Assembly: GCA_947359465.1 (NCBI GenBank)
Contig: OX375877.1
Coordinates: 24,749,235-24,813,234, forward strand
DNA: 64,000 nt
DNA from: Metellina segmentata
Lineage: Eukaryota > Arthropoda > Arachnida > Araneae > Tetragnathidae
Direction: 5' to 3'
Made by a program: the position numbers and the translations under genes. Positions 41,901 through 56,900 of this stretch are shown here, in pieces (position 1 is the first letter of the stretch; the number at the start of each line of letters is the position of its first letter). Below the pieces are notes generated by a model, which worked only from the letters and a program-made list of their open reading frames with translations, was not told the DNA's origin and did not search any database.

Positions 41901-44900
41901 TCAATTAAATTTTTCAGGTCGTTTTAAAGCACTTATTTAAAGGTCAACACAATACAAGCTCAGTTTATCACTTTTACAGTTAGACAAACACACAGACAAT
42001 TAAACAGATACAAAACATCACTCACAAAAAATAAACTTAGAAAAGAGGTGCCAAATGAAGCTAGAGGAAGTGGTGCAGGAGGTGTTGCAGGTGGAATTGG
42101 AGCTGTCTGTGAAAGGGAAAAGTGACATTTTATGAGATTAAGGAGGTTAAAGGCACAAGTTTACAGATTGTTATTAAGACAAAACGAGGAATGGAAGAAA
42201 AAAAATTTTGACACAGTGAAACTTTCCTAAAGGAATTAATTACCTGACATTCTACAAAAAGGAAGAGGCTCAATGAGCTGATTGTTAAATAATAAGTTGT
42301 ACAGAGATGGGTAAAAAGTTAGGTATCATGGTTTCGCAACCACCGTATTTATAACTAGCAGTTAGTCCCCACGGTATTGCCCAATGACTTTTCTTTTTGT
42401 GTCCTTACTGATACTGAAAACATTAGAAAGAAAAAAACAATAATTTTAAGAATGAGTTTACATAAAATTCAGACTACCTAAGGTCTATCTGGTGTAAAAT
42501 TTTCTATCTTTAACGATCGCGAAGATCGAAAACCTCAAATAGTCCTTTTTGTGTTCATAATGAATATCTTCGTTGAATGTGGCCAAATTCGTATTGCCAA
42601 AATATAAAATGTATAGTTTAAAAATTATTTAATTAAAGAAAAATCACATTTAAGGTATCGATATGGTGTAAAATTTTCCGCAGATTTCAACTCCATTCAA
42701 ATTTTTACTCTATCTTTAACGATCGCAAAGATAGAAACTTGGACTAATAAATAAAAAAGAAATAAATGGCAGTAATTAATTATGTTTTGATTCGCTTCCC
42801 TAGAATCGTTTGTGCTCAGGAAATGAAAATAATATATATATTTAGAATCAGTAGTTTGCTGCCATTCTAAAGAAACCCAAATAATAAAAAATTGTCAGTA
42901 AATTAATTAAAAATGTTCTAGATTAAATTTTAAAATTCAGGCTTTGCACAAAATTTGCATAAAATTAGGACTACTTGTATGCCCAAATTTCATTACTGTA
43001 AGTACTATAGACACTTCATGCACAGACACTTCCTTTTATAATAGGTAGAGGTAAAATCCCCATGGGGAGAAAAATAAATCACTAACGTACCTCATGTTCT
43101 TGAAGCCTGTATACATCTAAAAAGGTGCAACTGAGGAGGTTTGTCTTTAGGACTATCTACTGATACCTCATTGCCTTCTCATTAGAAGTATGATGAGAGA
43201 AGGCAATAAAGAAATTTAGAGGTGCAATTCAGTCCAGAAAGAAAACACGTGAAGGCAAAAATCGGCTTGGACGTACAAATGAGTATGATAAATTAAGGGA
43301 AATAAGAATTATCACCAGCAAGAACATGAAATACTATTTTATGTTATTGACTTTATTTCAGTTGGAAGTATGAAATGTGCTTGTCATGATCTGCGCATGC
43401 GCATTTTAAGCCGAACTGGCATGCAATGCTTCCCTGAGACACTTATGAAAAACGAGAAACGATGGTCGACACAAAAAGAACGCCGAGTGTCGTCTATTGG
43501 GCCAGAAACGTAGAATGTGTAAATAATTGTTCCTATCACTTTAAGTCTATCCTGTTGTACATAGATTTTCTGTGTGTGTGTGTCGTCGTTAAATAAAGGT
43601 GTAATTCATCTAAAAATAGTATGTGTCATTAAGAAGTGTACGCTACGAAAGAACCCAATCCTAATTTTACGAAGTAAGAAGATGTTCACAGTGCTTATTG
43701 ATATTTATAAATGGATTTTAATAAGGTATGAAATGTGAGTAATGATGTTGCAATTAGTTGACAAAAACAATTAAGAAATTAAAATGATGATGTAATGGAC
43801 GGGTCTTATAGATAAATAAATAAACAGTGCAGAATTTATAATATACTAGCAGTACACATATGACATTGAACGTGACAGCATTCATATCATGTTGTTGCTA
43901 TACTTTCAAAAAGTCTTAAAGCTAAAAATTATATATTGCTATGCTTTCAAAAAGTCTTAAAGCTAAAAATTAAATATTGCTGTGCTTTCAAAAAGTCTTA
44001 AAACTAAAGAAAAAAGCAAGAAAGTTATGCTGTAAAAAGTCTTAACAATAAACCTCACTGATACCGACAAAAATAGTAAATTAAAACCAAATTAAACAGT
44101 AATAATAAGTTATGCTTTTAAAAAAGCAAGAAACCTGAAGTGTTTGCACTGGACCATGACTCAAATCAAACAGAATGTTAATTTTTACAATCAGTTAAGA
44201 AAAGGAAAGAGGAAAAAATTAAAAGAACCAATGAAATCAAAGGAAAATCAATGACATCATTCATGCACCGAAACTTGGCACGCATCCAAAAGAACCACAA
44301 GGGGGAAAAAAGCTAATAAATTAATTTTTCAACGTTCTAGATTCAATTTTAAAATTCGGGCATCGGGGTTCATTCAGTCACCTTTAGGACTACCTGTGTG
44401 CCAAATTTCATGACAGTAAGTGCTATAGATTTGTCTGGACACCTCCGACATACAGACACACAAACACTTCATTTCATAATAGTAGACTAGTAAACACACA
44501 GTATTTCTCAGATTGAACTAATTCGATACAAAACAAAAGGAATAATAATTACTATCCAACATACTACAGATAATCATATTAAATATTTGAGCTTTTGATC
44601 AATAGGATGAACTGTTACATCAATTTCATTTGTTATCGACTTTTCACTGACATACCAAAAGCACAATTTCCACTGAAACAAAAATGAATGTTGTCAATTA
44701 AAACTAGTACTCACTCGTGGAGCGACAAGTCTTTCTTCGAGTATATTTTCTACTGTACGTTCAACTGAACCTGTTGTTAATATATCTGTCAGTATCATGC
44801 TGTAAGGCATATGTGGAAACATCTGCTGCACTTGTGCCACCTAAAAAGATTAAAGTTTTGATGAATTAAATTCTTTAAGTAGACATTTCCCTGTTAACTC

Positions 44901-47900
44901 AAACACAAACTCTGTAGAATGAGTTTCCTTGCCCATGTCCATTTATTGCAGGAAAACAAACTTTGGATTTTAAAATTGGGGCTTTGAGTGCACTTTTAGA
45001 ACTGTGTACCAATTTTCATGGCTACAGAATGGTCTGGAGACAGGAAAGAAATAGCCTATGTTTTCTGCACAGAGTTCCAAAGTATAATTGTACTAAATGG
45101 TCATTTGAGAACACACTGTAAAGTTTGCTATCAATATCTATGAAGGCATTTGTCAGAAATAATCTAATCATTTTCATTTACAATTTTAAATAAATTCAAT
45201 AACAAACGAGTCCTCATTTGCGAAATTTTTTACATCAGACACAAACCATGAACATTCAAAGACCTTTCCAGTGATGAGTTATCCTGAACAGCATTTGAAT
45301 TCACAATGAGTTAACAAGTGTTTCTTTACATTGCTGTCTACAAGAGCTTGTCGAGACTGAAGAAAATTGACGACGTATCCGGAGATATGTGTTATCCAAG
45401 TGAAGACATATAAAAGATTTACTGCATATATATATATGTAGGATTTAGTTAGCCAGTTGCTCTATCTAGCGATAGATGGCGCTACTAATCCTGTATTAAC
45501 ACTTCCCTTTTGGCGCGCTCTTGCGATAAGAATGTTCCTTCTAGAATAGGGGAGATCGCCCTTAACGTCCGTGTTAGCAAGACGCTTTTTTCCGACTGTG
45601 TCGCTTGTTGTGAAAGGGCGCCAAAAGGAGAGAGAGAGAGAAACGTATTTAAAATAATAGCGCTTTATGTAAATATCTGTTGTAGTAATTTCCCCCCTTA
45701 AACTATATAATTGTGAATAAATGTTTTGTTGTTTTTTTAAGAAGTTCGTTGTCATTTTTAAGCATAAATACATACCCCCTAGACACCGACCTACATATAT
45801 TAAAAAAATAAGACACATTAAATTATAAATTAGGGTTGATGATATTTAAATATATCATTTCCATACATTCAAGCAACAAAGAACTAACTTTCGGCTCAAT
45901 TAAACAAAATATTTCTAAAATAAATCCTTGATATTTTTTATAAATTTTTTTACAAAACTTATTTTTTAGAAGTTTTCCATGAAATTTTCCATTCAGTTCA
46001 TTTGTAATAAAAACGGGGTTTTTTTTCATACAAATCCATATTATAGGTTCATTATAAAAATGAAAAGTGCCAAAAAGTATTTTAGTAAAAATTTTCCGAA
46101 AGCTCCAATAAAAATGAAACTACACTCACCATAACATCTAACTGAGATGTGCGAACGGGAATGATCTGTGGCTGTCTCTCTCCCAGTAGACTCGTGCGAC
46201 TGACTTCGACAGAAAAACTCGGGAACCAGCTTACATATCGAGAACCTAAAATAGAAGCAAATCAAATTTATAGCCTTAATACTTTTCGTATAAAATGAAT
46301 AATAATTTCTTATGAATTAAAATATTCATGCACAATAGAAAAACCATATATATTACAGATAAAATATTGCATGCATCTAGAATAAAGTATATACATAAAA
46401 CTTTAACTCATAAATAAATTCATAATGTTAAGGAAATATACAACTTAATTACAATAAACATTATATTATAAGACATTACATTATTATAATATATTATATA
46501 TTTATTACATTATATAACTAAAAAAAAATTTTACTGTTCTTAATTGTCTTAAAAGTAAAAGATTATGGGATGCTGAGAATTACAAATGCTCTAAAAATTA
46601 CAATTACAGGATTTCCACTCTTCAAGCAAAAGAAAGCGACATTTTAATACCTTTCTAAGGCTATTTTTCAACTTTTAAAGACTATTTAATACATATCATA
46701 ATGGAGTAGCCTATAAGTGCACAGCTGAAGATGCTTTCGCAAGTGAGTCTAATCCACTCAGTTTTCAAAATATCAATTTTTCTCCAACCAAAAATATTAC
46801 GAGGGTCGTTCGGAAAATAATCCCCCCTTGAGCATGCACACCACTATGATAGTGGCAGGTGCACAGTTGAAGGTCTACCAGTTTTAGGGACTCGTCTGCC
46901 AGCTGTCTACTGAATTACATCCTATTATAACGGTTATTGTTATTTTGGTAAGTGAACACAATGTCCAAGAAAATTGAGCATGCTGCCAAATGGGAAGTGA
47001 GATCTGTGATCCCATTTCTAAGCGCAAAAAATGTGCGACCAAGCAAAATTTATTGTGCAATCAAAGCAGGGTATGGTGATGTGATGATTGAATCAGGTGT
47101 GCGTCGTTGGTGCCGAAAGTTTAATGAGTTAAGAGAGAACGTCCATGATGAGGAGCGATTTGGCTGCCCCCAGTATTATTACGGATGAGCTTGTCAAGTC
47201 TGTCGACACATTCATCAAACAAGATCAGCGTGTGACCTCAGATGAAATTCATGATAGTTTTTCACATGTGTCTCGCATTATCATTTACCAAAAGGTAACA
47301 GATCACCTCAAATTCAGAAACATTTGCGCAAGGTGAGTGCTACACATGCTCCATGACGACCTCAAAAGCTTAAAGACTGCTTATCTGAATGGACTGACGG
47401 CAGAGGACCGTAGCTACCTTAGTTTAGCTATTGATGTTCCAAGACCATTTAACCCACAATAAAATTGCAAATTATCAGAGAAAACTCAACAAACCATCAA
47501 AGTGAAAGAAATGATTCGTAGTTTGGTTCGTGGCGCGAGGTTGATTATCTTGTCCAAGGATGTTGCGATTGACATCTGATCGTGGGTCATTCGTGTTGTC
47601 TTTCGGAACCAGTGCTGTGCGGCACGTTGGGCAGTTTGTAACTTGTTCCAACCAGGAATGTAAGCAAGAACTGAAATGAATAAATAAAAATTAAATAAAA
47701 TAGCATTAACATAGAAAGTTACACTTAAAAGCATGAATTGGAAACGAATGGTAAACTGTACTAAATGAACCAGCTGCATCTGCCAACCCATAAGAAAAAA
47801 TGCAGATTTTTAGCAGAGTAGAACACAATGCCAAAAAAATGGAGAAAAACAAATACCAAACAAAGAATTGAAAAAAAAAAAAAAAAACGTCAAACAAAAC

Positions 47901-50900
47901 ACACAAATAAAAATAAACTACACTAAGTTTTTCTTTACTAATATTGTCTGAAATTGCATAAAAATCCCAGTCGCAGTTTCTCTAAAACTAATATTCAGAG
48001 TAAAAACTCAGTACTGTAATGGAAAACAAAACGACACCTCACCAGCTTTCCTTTCACATTAACGAGTTCAAATTTTTATGGCAACTCGCCAACCTCATAA
48101 CAACAGTGTTCTTTCATGGATTGCTACTGCATGGTACTGAATGTCCAATTTGGTGTAATTTGAAACTTCCTCACATTGAGGAGAAAAAATTCAGAAAAAA
48201 AAAGGAGTTTTCTGGAAACCTGATAAATTCAGTAAAGTTGGAAGGCATGCAGTACTTTAGATCAGTGGTCTCAGCTTCCATTCAAACAAGTAGTATAGTG
48301 CATGCCAAGGCATAACCAATGAACATTTGACTGAAAATGTCAAACAAGTAAAGTAAAACCAGTGTTCTCACTGACCCAGTTTATAAATAAAATTTTTAGC
48401 TAACTTATGTATATAAATAAGACTGATTGTTGTTGACATTTGACCTTGAATGAGTATTAACAACCTTAGTTTTTTAATGCAAGTGAAATTAAATATGCAC
48501 TCTTTTTGTAAAAAGTAATGATTCATCATCCTTCAAGGACTTTCGACAAATATTAAGGCTTTACAAGGGCCTTTAAAAATTAAAATGAAAAAACAAGCAT
48601 TCTTAAGGTTTTGTAAGGCATATAGGAACTTTGTAAAATAATCAAGGTATTTTGTGCTTTGTAAACAGAAGTATCACAATACAATATTTTTTAGCTTATT
48701 TCCAGAAAAAAAATGTACAAACCACAAATGAAAGCAATTTTTCAAATCTCGAACAATCAACTTTTTCACATAAATCATGAAAACAATACAAAAAGATAAT
48801 TGCTTTTAATGGATGCAGCATTTTGTAACGGTATATTCCACACTGATATATTTACCACCCTTTGTTGAATATATTGATCCCTGAAGTAAGATCTTAGAAA
48901 ACAAAAGCAGAGTTGCATTTTTTTTTAAATATTGTGATTAAGAAAGCCCGTTTTTACTAGTATTTAATTAACAGTTTATCGCTCTAATTCAAAGCCTAAC
49001 TTACGTATGAAACATATGACCACAAGGTAGTTTTCTAGCAGTTTCCATACGGTCCCAGCAAATGGCGCAATCATCCGAGTTAGCTTCAATCTCTTCTTTT
49101 GTAGCAAGTGGGAAGCTTTGAAAAGAACACACACAAATAACATATGTCTCAAAACTCTTTTATCAAATACATTTTTAAATAAATAATTTGCTAATATAAC
49201 AGGTTAAATCATAGTTTCTCAAAGTGACTGCCCCCCCCCCCTGAACACCGAAAATAGTGGATGGAATGACGATTTCAGGAGAAATAAGGGATATTGATAA
49301 GTAAAAGTGGGCGATAAAATGCCAAAAGAGGTTGCAAAAGCAGATGCCCACTTAATCTTAGGCGGTGTGAAGAAATTTTTGACTGTATTTCCATCATTCT
49401 GTTTAGTCAAACATGGAGTAACAAGTCTTAACTGAAGAACTGATAGCAAACAGTTCATTGTGGAGATTTAAGGATGCTGTTGACAAAAATAGAGCCTAAT
49501 ATAGACAAATTGATATCACACCAGGAGGATCATCCAAACTTGACACAGGTGGACCTAATTTTTTGCTAATTTTGTGTCCAGCCCGAATTTTAAAATTTAA
49601 TCTCGAACATTTTTTAATTAATTCATTGGCATTTAATTGTTATTGTTTTCCAATTATAATTTAATTAATATTGATTGTTGAATGGCAACTGTAAAAAGAG
49701 TTACGATTCTAAATTTATTTTTTCCCTTTCATTTTCCGAGCAATGATTTCAGCAGACGAACAAAACAAATAATCAGTTTTAACTGGAGTTCTTTTTTTTA
49801 TCTCCTGGATCGAGAGAGTAACAATTTCAATGGATTCAAAATTTGCGGAAAATTTTACATCAGATCGATACTTAAAAGTGGAATTTTCTTCAAATAAATA
49901 ATTTTTCAATTTTAACTTTTATATTTTTTCCAATATGAATCCAACCAAAGGGAAAAAAAAAAAAAAAAAAATTTGGACTGGCATTGTTTAGTTCTCTTTT
50001 GTAAAAACAAGATTATTAAAGGTAGATTAAAATTTCAACAGATTTGCAATCTGCGGAAAATTTTACACCATATCCACATCTTACATTTGACTTTCTCTAA
50101 ATAAATAATTTTTCAACTGTAACTTTTTTATTTTTGCAATAAGAATATGGGCACATTAGACAATAATGTCACAACTTTTTTGTCCTTTGGAATCGTTTTC
50201 GTGATTGTTTTTGGTAGTTAGGTATTTAAGCAACGCGAAACTGGACTAACACAATGAGCTATTGCAATTGTTTTTGTAATTGCATAGCAATCAATAGAGG
50301 TTGGGGAACATTCTTTAAGTTATTTTTTTTTTCTCTCACACAGATGGGGCTGTGGAAAGAATGAGGTGACATGCCAGCATCATAATTGTTTGCAAATTTA
50401 ATGTGTTCAGCCCAATTTTTAAAATTTAATCTAAATGTTTTTTAATTAATTTATTGGCATTTATTTATTACTAGTCATTTCAAGGTCATCACAGCATTGC
50501 CTGCGGTGTTGGTCTGCGAAGCAAACTAAGTGGGAATGCGTAGCAATCACTGGGGGTTGACAAGCGTTAGCGAGCAGTGATTACACCTGATCCCACGAAA
50601 ACAACTGTCACGGGCAACACCATGCTGGCGATGCAGTGGCTACTGACAAATAATAGTGAGCAATCTGTTGGGCTAATGTTCCATTTATTTTTGGTAATTT
50701 TATTTAAATAAATTGTTTTATAATTTTGGTTCTAAAAATTGTTTTATTTTCAAATTTGTCTTTTGATATTCTATAACTGCAGTCAGGAACAAATGTTTTC
50801 ATGAAATTGAAAAATTATAGGCACTACTATGCTTGCAATTTATTATTAGAGGAGATAGTTTTCCAAAGAAAACTGTCTTTAAAAAGGTGGCATTGAGCTA

Positions 50901-53900
50901 AAAAAGTCTTGAAACTATGGGTTAAATTATTGAGACTAGAATTCATTATTCACTGTTGTAAATAAAATACGAGAATATACAGCTATACAGAAACACAGGG
51001 TGGAAATTAAATTTTTATCTTAAACCAAGCATACTTATTTTCCATATGCCTGGACACTTGCAAATAGTTCTTGTGACGAATTACTTTGTGCTGTATTTCA
51101 TTGATCAAGCATCGTAGCTGCATACAAATTACCAAACTTGCTACTGAGAGGAAAATATTCCTCCACAGCTGGAAAAGAAATAATTCATGACAATAAAATA
51201 AAATTGCACAATGCCTTAGTAATACAAAATGCCAAATTATATGAAGTTAAAGAATTTTTACTGTAAAACATTCAATTTTATCAAATGTGCACAAGTTCAT
51301 TTCTGTCAATATTTGTCACATCAACACATTTCACATAATCACATACTATTTCCATTTCCACCTCTTTGACAGCTCAATGTGAATACACTAATTTGTTAGT
51401 TAAAAGATTGTTGTTGCTGACAAAATTCATGCAAAAGCAAAATTCTGCATTCCTTAAAGACTAAATGAAACTAAATCTAAATAACACTTAATTAGAAATA
51501 GTGCTATAAAGTAATTAGATGTGATGAGTGAAAGAAAACAAAGAAGCTTTGTAAAGAATTAAGCATTATTGCGAGATATTTCTGAGATTTACAAACAAAA
51601 CAGTTTTTTAAGTACAACACAACATTTTGTCAACATTTAATGTTACACTGACCACTCAATCACCTTTGCCGTGTTATAGTAAACTTACATTCTTGTAAAA
51701 TCAGTGCCCAATCACCATTGGGTTCAACATTTACATAAAATAGAAATTGTTAAAAAATATGAGTGAACGAATTGAGATCTTCCAAGCACATACCATGCCT
51801 AACAAAATTTTCATTCAGGAAACCTGACAATTTTTACAGAATCACAATAAACAGACCGTCAAAATGTAAAATATACAATTTAAAGCATCAATTTATTCAT
51901 AATATCAAAAATACTGATATTTTGCATTTTACAAAATTTAAAAGTATATAATGACTGCTAATGTTTCAGAAGAGATAAGACAAAAATGTAAACATCATCC
52001 AGAATCTTGTTTTGAAAATTTGAAATTTCAAAACACACGATTCATACAACATGAACAAGTTTCATAAATTATTGGGTCAAAAGATACTAAAGAGGACTCA
52101 AGTTTTTACAAACTGCTATGCTGGTCCTGAGCAGTATCCCATAGAAATAATGCTAATTTCCCTTCCGATTTACGAACCAAAATTACACTTTCTCTTTCTT
52201 ACGAACTTAGTTTCCTCACTTTCTTATCATTGTTTTCCTTTAGACAGGAAATATTTTTGACGGGAAAGGGTCAAATTTCTTCTGACTGGTTAGACTTCGA
52301 ACCGCCAAAATTGGTAAAAGCAGAAGGAATGAGCGATTACGATCTCAGTGCTGAAGAAGCCTTGATCCAGGAACTTCGTTGAAGGGATCCTCAAGTTCCT
52401 GAAACCTCACGTTTCATGATTTTCTGATTGCGGATGAGAATGTTCATGCATGCACAGAGGAAATGTCGGATGATGAAATCATCAATCAGGTGCTGAACAG
52501 GAATTCCGAAGAACAATCCGATGAATGCGTAGAGGTCCTCCCAAGGCCAACTATCAAAGAAGCCACAGAGTGGCTGTCAGGACTACGTCATTTTTTTTAA
52601 AGGAGATGTTCTTTAAAAGATGACAATTTTTAGATGCTTAACTGCATCAACTCTATGGAATCTTATGTTTACCGAGGTGCTATCATGAAGCAAACGAAAA
52701 TAGCTGATTTTTTTAAAATTGCTAATGAATAAAGATTAGTGCACGTTTTTTTAAATCCCATTCCCATTTACGAACTTTTGATTTCACAAATTTTTTTTGG
52801 TCCACATTAGGTAATTGGAGAAAACTTTTGAGAGGAAAACTTCCTTCTTAACAGAGTGTAACGTTTTTGAATACTAATGCATGATTGTGGAAAACCTGAT
52901 GCATTTTCTTTAATTATTTGTGCAATTTAAAATTTTGCCCATAAATAAAATGGTTGGTTTTGGGATTTTATGGCACAAGGGCCAAGCTGAGATAAACAAA
53001 GTGGAAATAAGAGTCTACACAATAACTATGAATTCAAATTAGTAAACAAGCTTGCTGTTGGTTACAAGTTTTAGCTAAGCATCAGAATTTAAGAGGAAAA
53101 TTATAAGTATTTGAAACTGAAACATGCTTTGATCACAACACCAACATCATTATACATTTTTACACATCAAAACCTTTTGCATACTAGAATTATTTCAAAA
53201 AATGTAAATATTACTAACTCACCAGCATATGTAAATGATGAAGAAAATCAACGGCAAGACTGGCCAAGTCAGAACACAATTCAGTATAATAGGTGTACAC
53301 ACCCCTTTTCTCCCATATGCCTTCATGTGTCACATCATATAAATGTATTGCATACCTAAATTATAAAAAGTTGTTTTAAAAAATACATAAAAAATGTGAA
53401 AGTTTTTATTGAAGCAAGTTGAATCAAGTAACATGAATACGTACCTCACAAGAACATAGAGTGTTCTAAGAATGACCAAAGTCCACTGCAAATGAAATAT
53501 TTGTTTACATTTCAAATTGAAGTTCATAAGCAACCAATTATTTGATACACAATATTTTGTAAATAGTTTACATTCTTTTCATAAACCCCATGACTAAAAA
53601 AAGGTTTTTTAAATAAAAAATTCATCAAAACAGATTTAAATTTGCTCTTGGAAGAAATTGAAAGTTTGTAAAATAAGAGTTCATTAAAACAAGTGTCATA
53701 ATTCTGTGTTGAATATTTGATCAAAATAATATTAATACAAGCAATGTGTACACACAAAGGAGTTTTGTAATAACATGTATATATACAGATTAATTTTTTC
53801 TAGGAAAAGTTAATAAATTAATATTTTATTACAAAACCATAAATAAATTGACATGGCATAAAAAGTTTATTTCTTATTTTTAAAATAAAGCATTAATGTT

Positions 53901-56900
53901 TTCATAATTTATTTTGCTAACATTAATCCTGAAAACAGGAATTCAAATATACTATATTATATTTTTAATCTGAAAACCAGAATTGAATAATGCAAAATCT
54001 ACAATAAAATGTTCTCTCAAAAGTCCCAATCATATTCCACATCTAAGAAATTGTTAAATTATAACGTTTAAAGGGTGGATAATGTCAATACACAAACAAT
54101 TAAATGCAAAACAAAATAATTCTAATTAATTAAAAAAAAAGATTAGTTTGAGTTTAAAAAGGGGACTTACTTCAGACGCCATGAAGAAAAATATATTCAT
54201 ACTAGCATATAGTCCCACTATGGTGCATAAACTTACAGAAACTGCTAGTATGAAGAAGAGCAATGAAAATAATCGCACATGTGTCCATTTGGGTGTAGTT
54301 GGTGAAAATGACAGCTGAAAAGACGAAATAAACCAATCAGATGACAAAATTACATTCTAAAGTTTTATTTAATGTATATAACTAATTTCAACACTGCCTA
54401 TTAATAGCATAATGTATAAATTGAATGCTAGTTTCATTATTGACACTAGTTTATCAACTGCTCAATATTTTATCAGTTTTATAGGGTGATGAAATTATTA
54501 CAGCCACTTCAAAAAAAGTATTTTCTGAGATCTGGGTAAAAATGGATGACAGCTTAATGAGACAAGTTACAAAACCAACAGTGTTACCAACTGTTTATTT
54601 AAAATTTGTAGGTATAAGTATGTCAGAAAAAAAACTTAAATTCAATGCAATTCCATTTTTTTAATGAGTTGAAATGCAAAATTTCGAAAGGTGGCTAATA
54701 CAATCATTCACTTTATCTTTCCATAAATTAAACAAAATGCATACACCACTGCTCATTGCATATCCAACACCAAAAAAGAGCTGCTGGATTGTCCAGAAAA
54801 TCGACATTCGGTTGTTTACCACGACAAATAATTAAAATTTCAACTAAATATACAAATACACACATTACAATACAGACTGAAATGTGACTCAGAAGATGTA
54901 CAAGGCCTCAAAAACAAAATACCAAGCATTATGGCGACAAATTCAAATAGGATTGCTGTTAATATGTAAACATGGGTTGTAAAACAAGACCAAACAGTTT
55001 CGTAGAGTTTGAGTGTTATGCATACTTGGAAAATGGACAGGAGATTCTTGGCATTATCTTGAGGGATATGGAGCACTTATAGCTAGGTCAGAATGGGAAC
55101 ATATGCACTAGCCACGAATTAGTGTGACAGACTATGGTATGATGAATCGTGACATCCACAACATTAGCAGAATGATGGAGGACAGTGACAGATCAGGCTG
55201 TCTGCTAGCACTGTTTATAGACAAAATTTCTGCAGCAAAGGCTTGTAACTAAACATATCATTGCTGCAATTTTCTTTAGCCCTATGCCATAGATGTCTAC
55301 ATCAATTTATCAAGAGAAAAGTTAATGGAATGCCAAATGGGAGCAAAACGTTTTCTGACCAGTCCAGATATATTTTTTTAATTATGGTGGGCACTCGATT
55401 GCTAATCATTGGCCACTACAAGGCCGGAAGCGATGGTCACTTATGAAGGAGCACCCAATGGGCGACCATTAAGGACAGCACAATTACATACATGCCCTGA
55501 CCCCAGATTCGAACCAGGAACCTTTCCAATCCAGAGGCCAACACCTTAACCACTAGACCGACTGGTCAGCTAGATATAATCTCATGACCTAAGATAGCCA
55601 AATCCATTATTGCAAATACAGTGGGCTAACCATAGAGAAAGATGCATTGCAAAGTTCCATAGTAATCCTACTCCAAGCGTAACAGTTGGGGCATTATTTC
55701 ATTTCAGTCACCTTTCGTCAAACACATATTGCAAGCACCATGAGCAGTCAACGTTTCATCACTTCTTCAAATCAGTCCTATCCTTCTTACAAACCTTAAC
55801 AGGGTCTGTCTTTCAAAAGGAAAATGCTCATTACAAGTTGACTAATGTTGCTTCTGTGACCAACAAGTACCACTTCATCCTTGTCCTCTCAGCAACCCAA
55901 TTTGTCCCAATCAAACATGTGGGATATGATTGCTCCAAAATAGATCTGTATGTCTTGTGTCATGTATATATTACCAACAGTCCAACTAGTGAATTGTGGA
56001 TGCAAGGAACGAAATTTCAGACAGCAAATACAGAATCTTCAAGGGTCAATGTCATGCTGTGTGCTAGCAATTATAACTGCTAAAGGTTGACACAAAGTAC
56101 TGATCTTTACATGTTTCTTTTTTTGACTCAGTCACATAATTTCAATCAATTATACATTGTACCACATGTTATTACTGAAATAAATATCAAAGTCTTTGTT
56201 GCTATTGCATTTTTAGTGAATGGCAGAGCATATTGGACAAAAATATCCATGTAACATTCACTGTAACAGTTGCAGATCTACAGTGAACACTGAAATAGGC
56301 TACATATTTCTCGTATGAATTTGAAATACATGTGCAAAATAGAACAAAAAGTAAAGCAAGCCTTTGGCATCAAATTGCAATTTCTTTCAAAAACGTCATT
56401 TCTTTGTCAGTTCAGTAAATTTCTTAATTTTTCTGTATGCGAAACCACGATTTTTGAGGATGTTTTCTTATTAAAAATATCATTTGCCCCTACCTGTATA
56501 GCTTGATACTTAAAAAGCTAAAACCATAACTCAATTATTTGAATTCAATTATAACTTTTATAGTAACTTGTAAGTGGTCAGTAATGAGGAGGGTCAGCTA
56601 TGTGTTTACATAGAGGACATGTTCAATCTGTAGGCTAGTCCTACTGAATGGAGGTGGCATGCGAGAGGGGTACAAATCCATAGCACTGTAAGTGGTATGC
56701 CAATATGAGCCTTGATAATAAAAAAATAGACAGGTATTTGTTTTAGGCTATGGCAATGCAAATGGGAAAAATCTCAACAGGAATTAAGTAACAGGAATTA
56801 AGTAAGCGTGTGAAGAAAAAAGCATTGAATAATTCAGTTAAATAGGAAATAGAACAAATCGCATGTTCATGTAACAGCATTTTACATACAAACTGTTCAA

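Noticed and set aside
43370..43690. Second solo LTR (AATAAA, GTGTACGCTACG near the right side)
   Set aside because: LTR-like features are present, but I could not find matching TG...CA ends or a target duplication.
55610..56083. 157-residue host gene
   Set aside because: Block-by-block resemblance to Tc1 transposase shows a decayed transposon.
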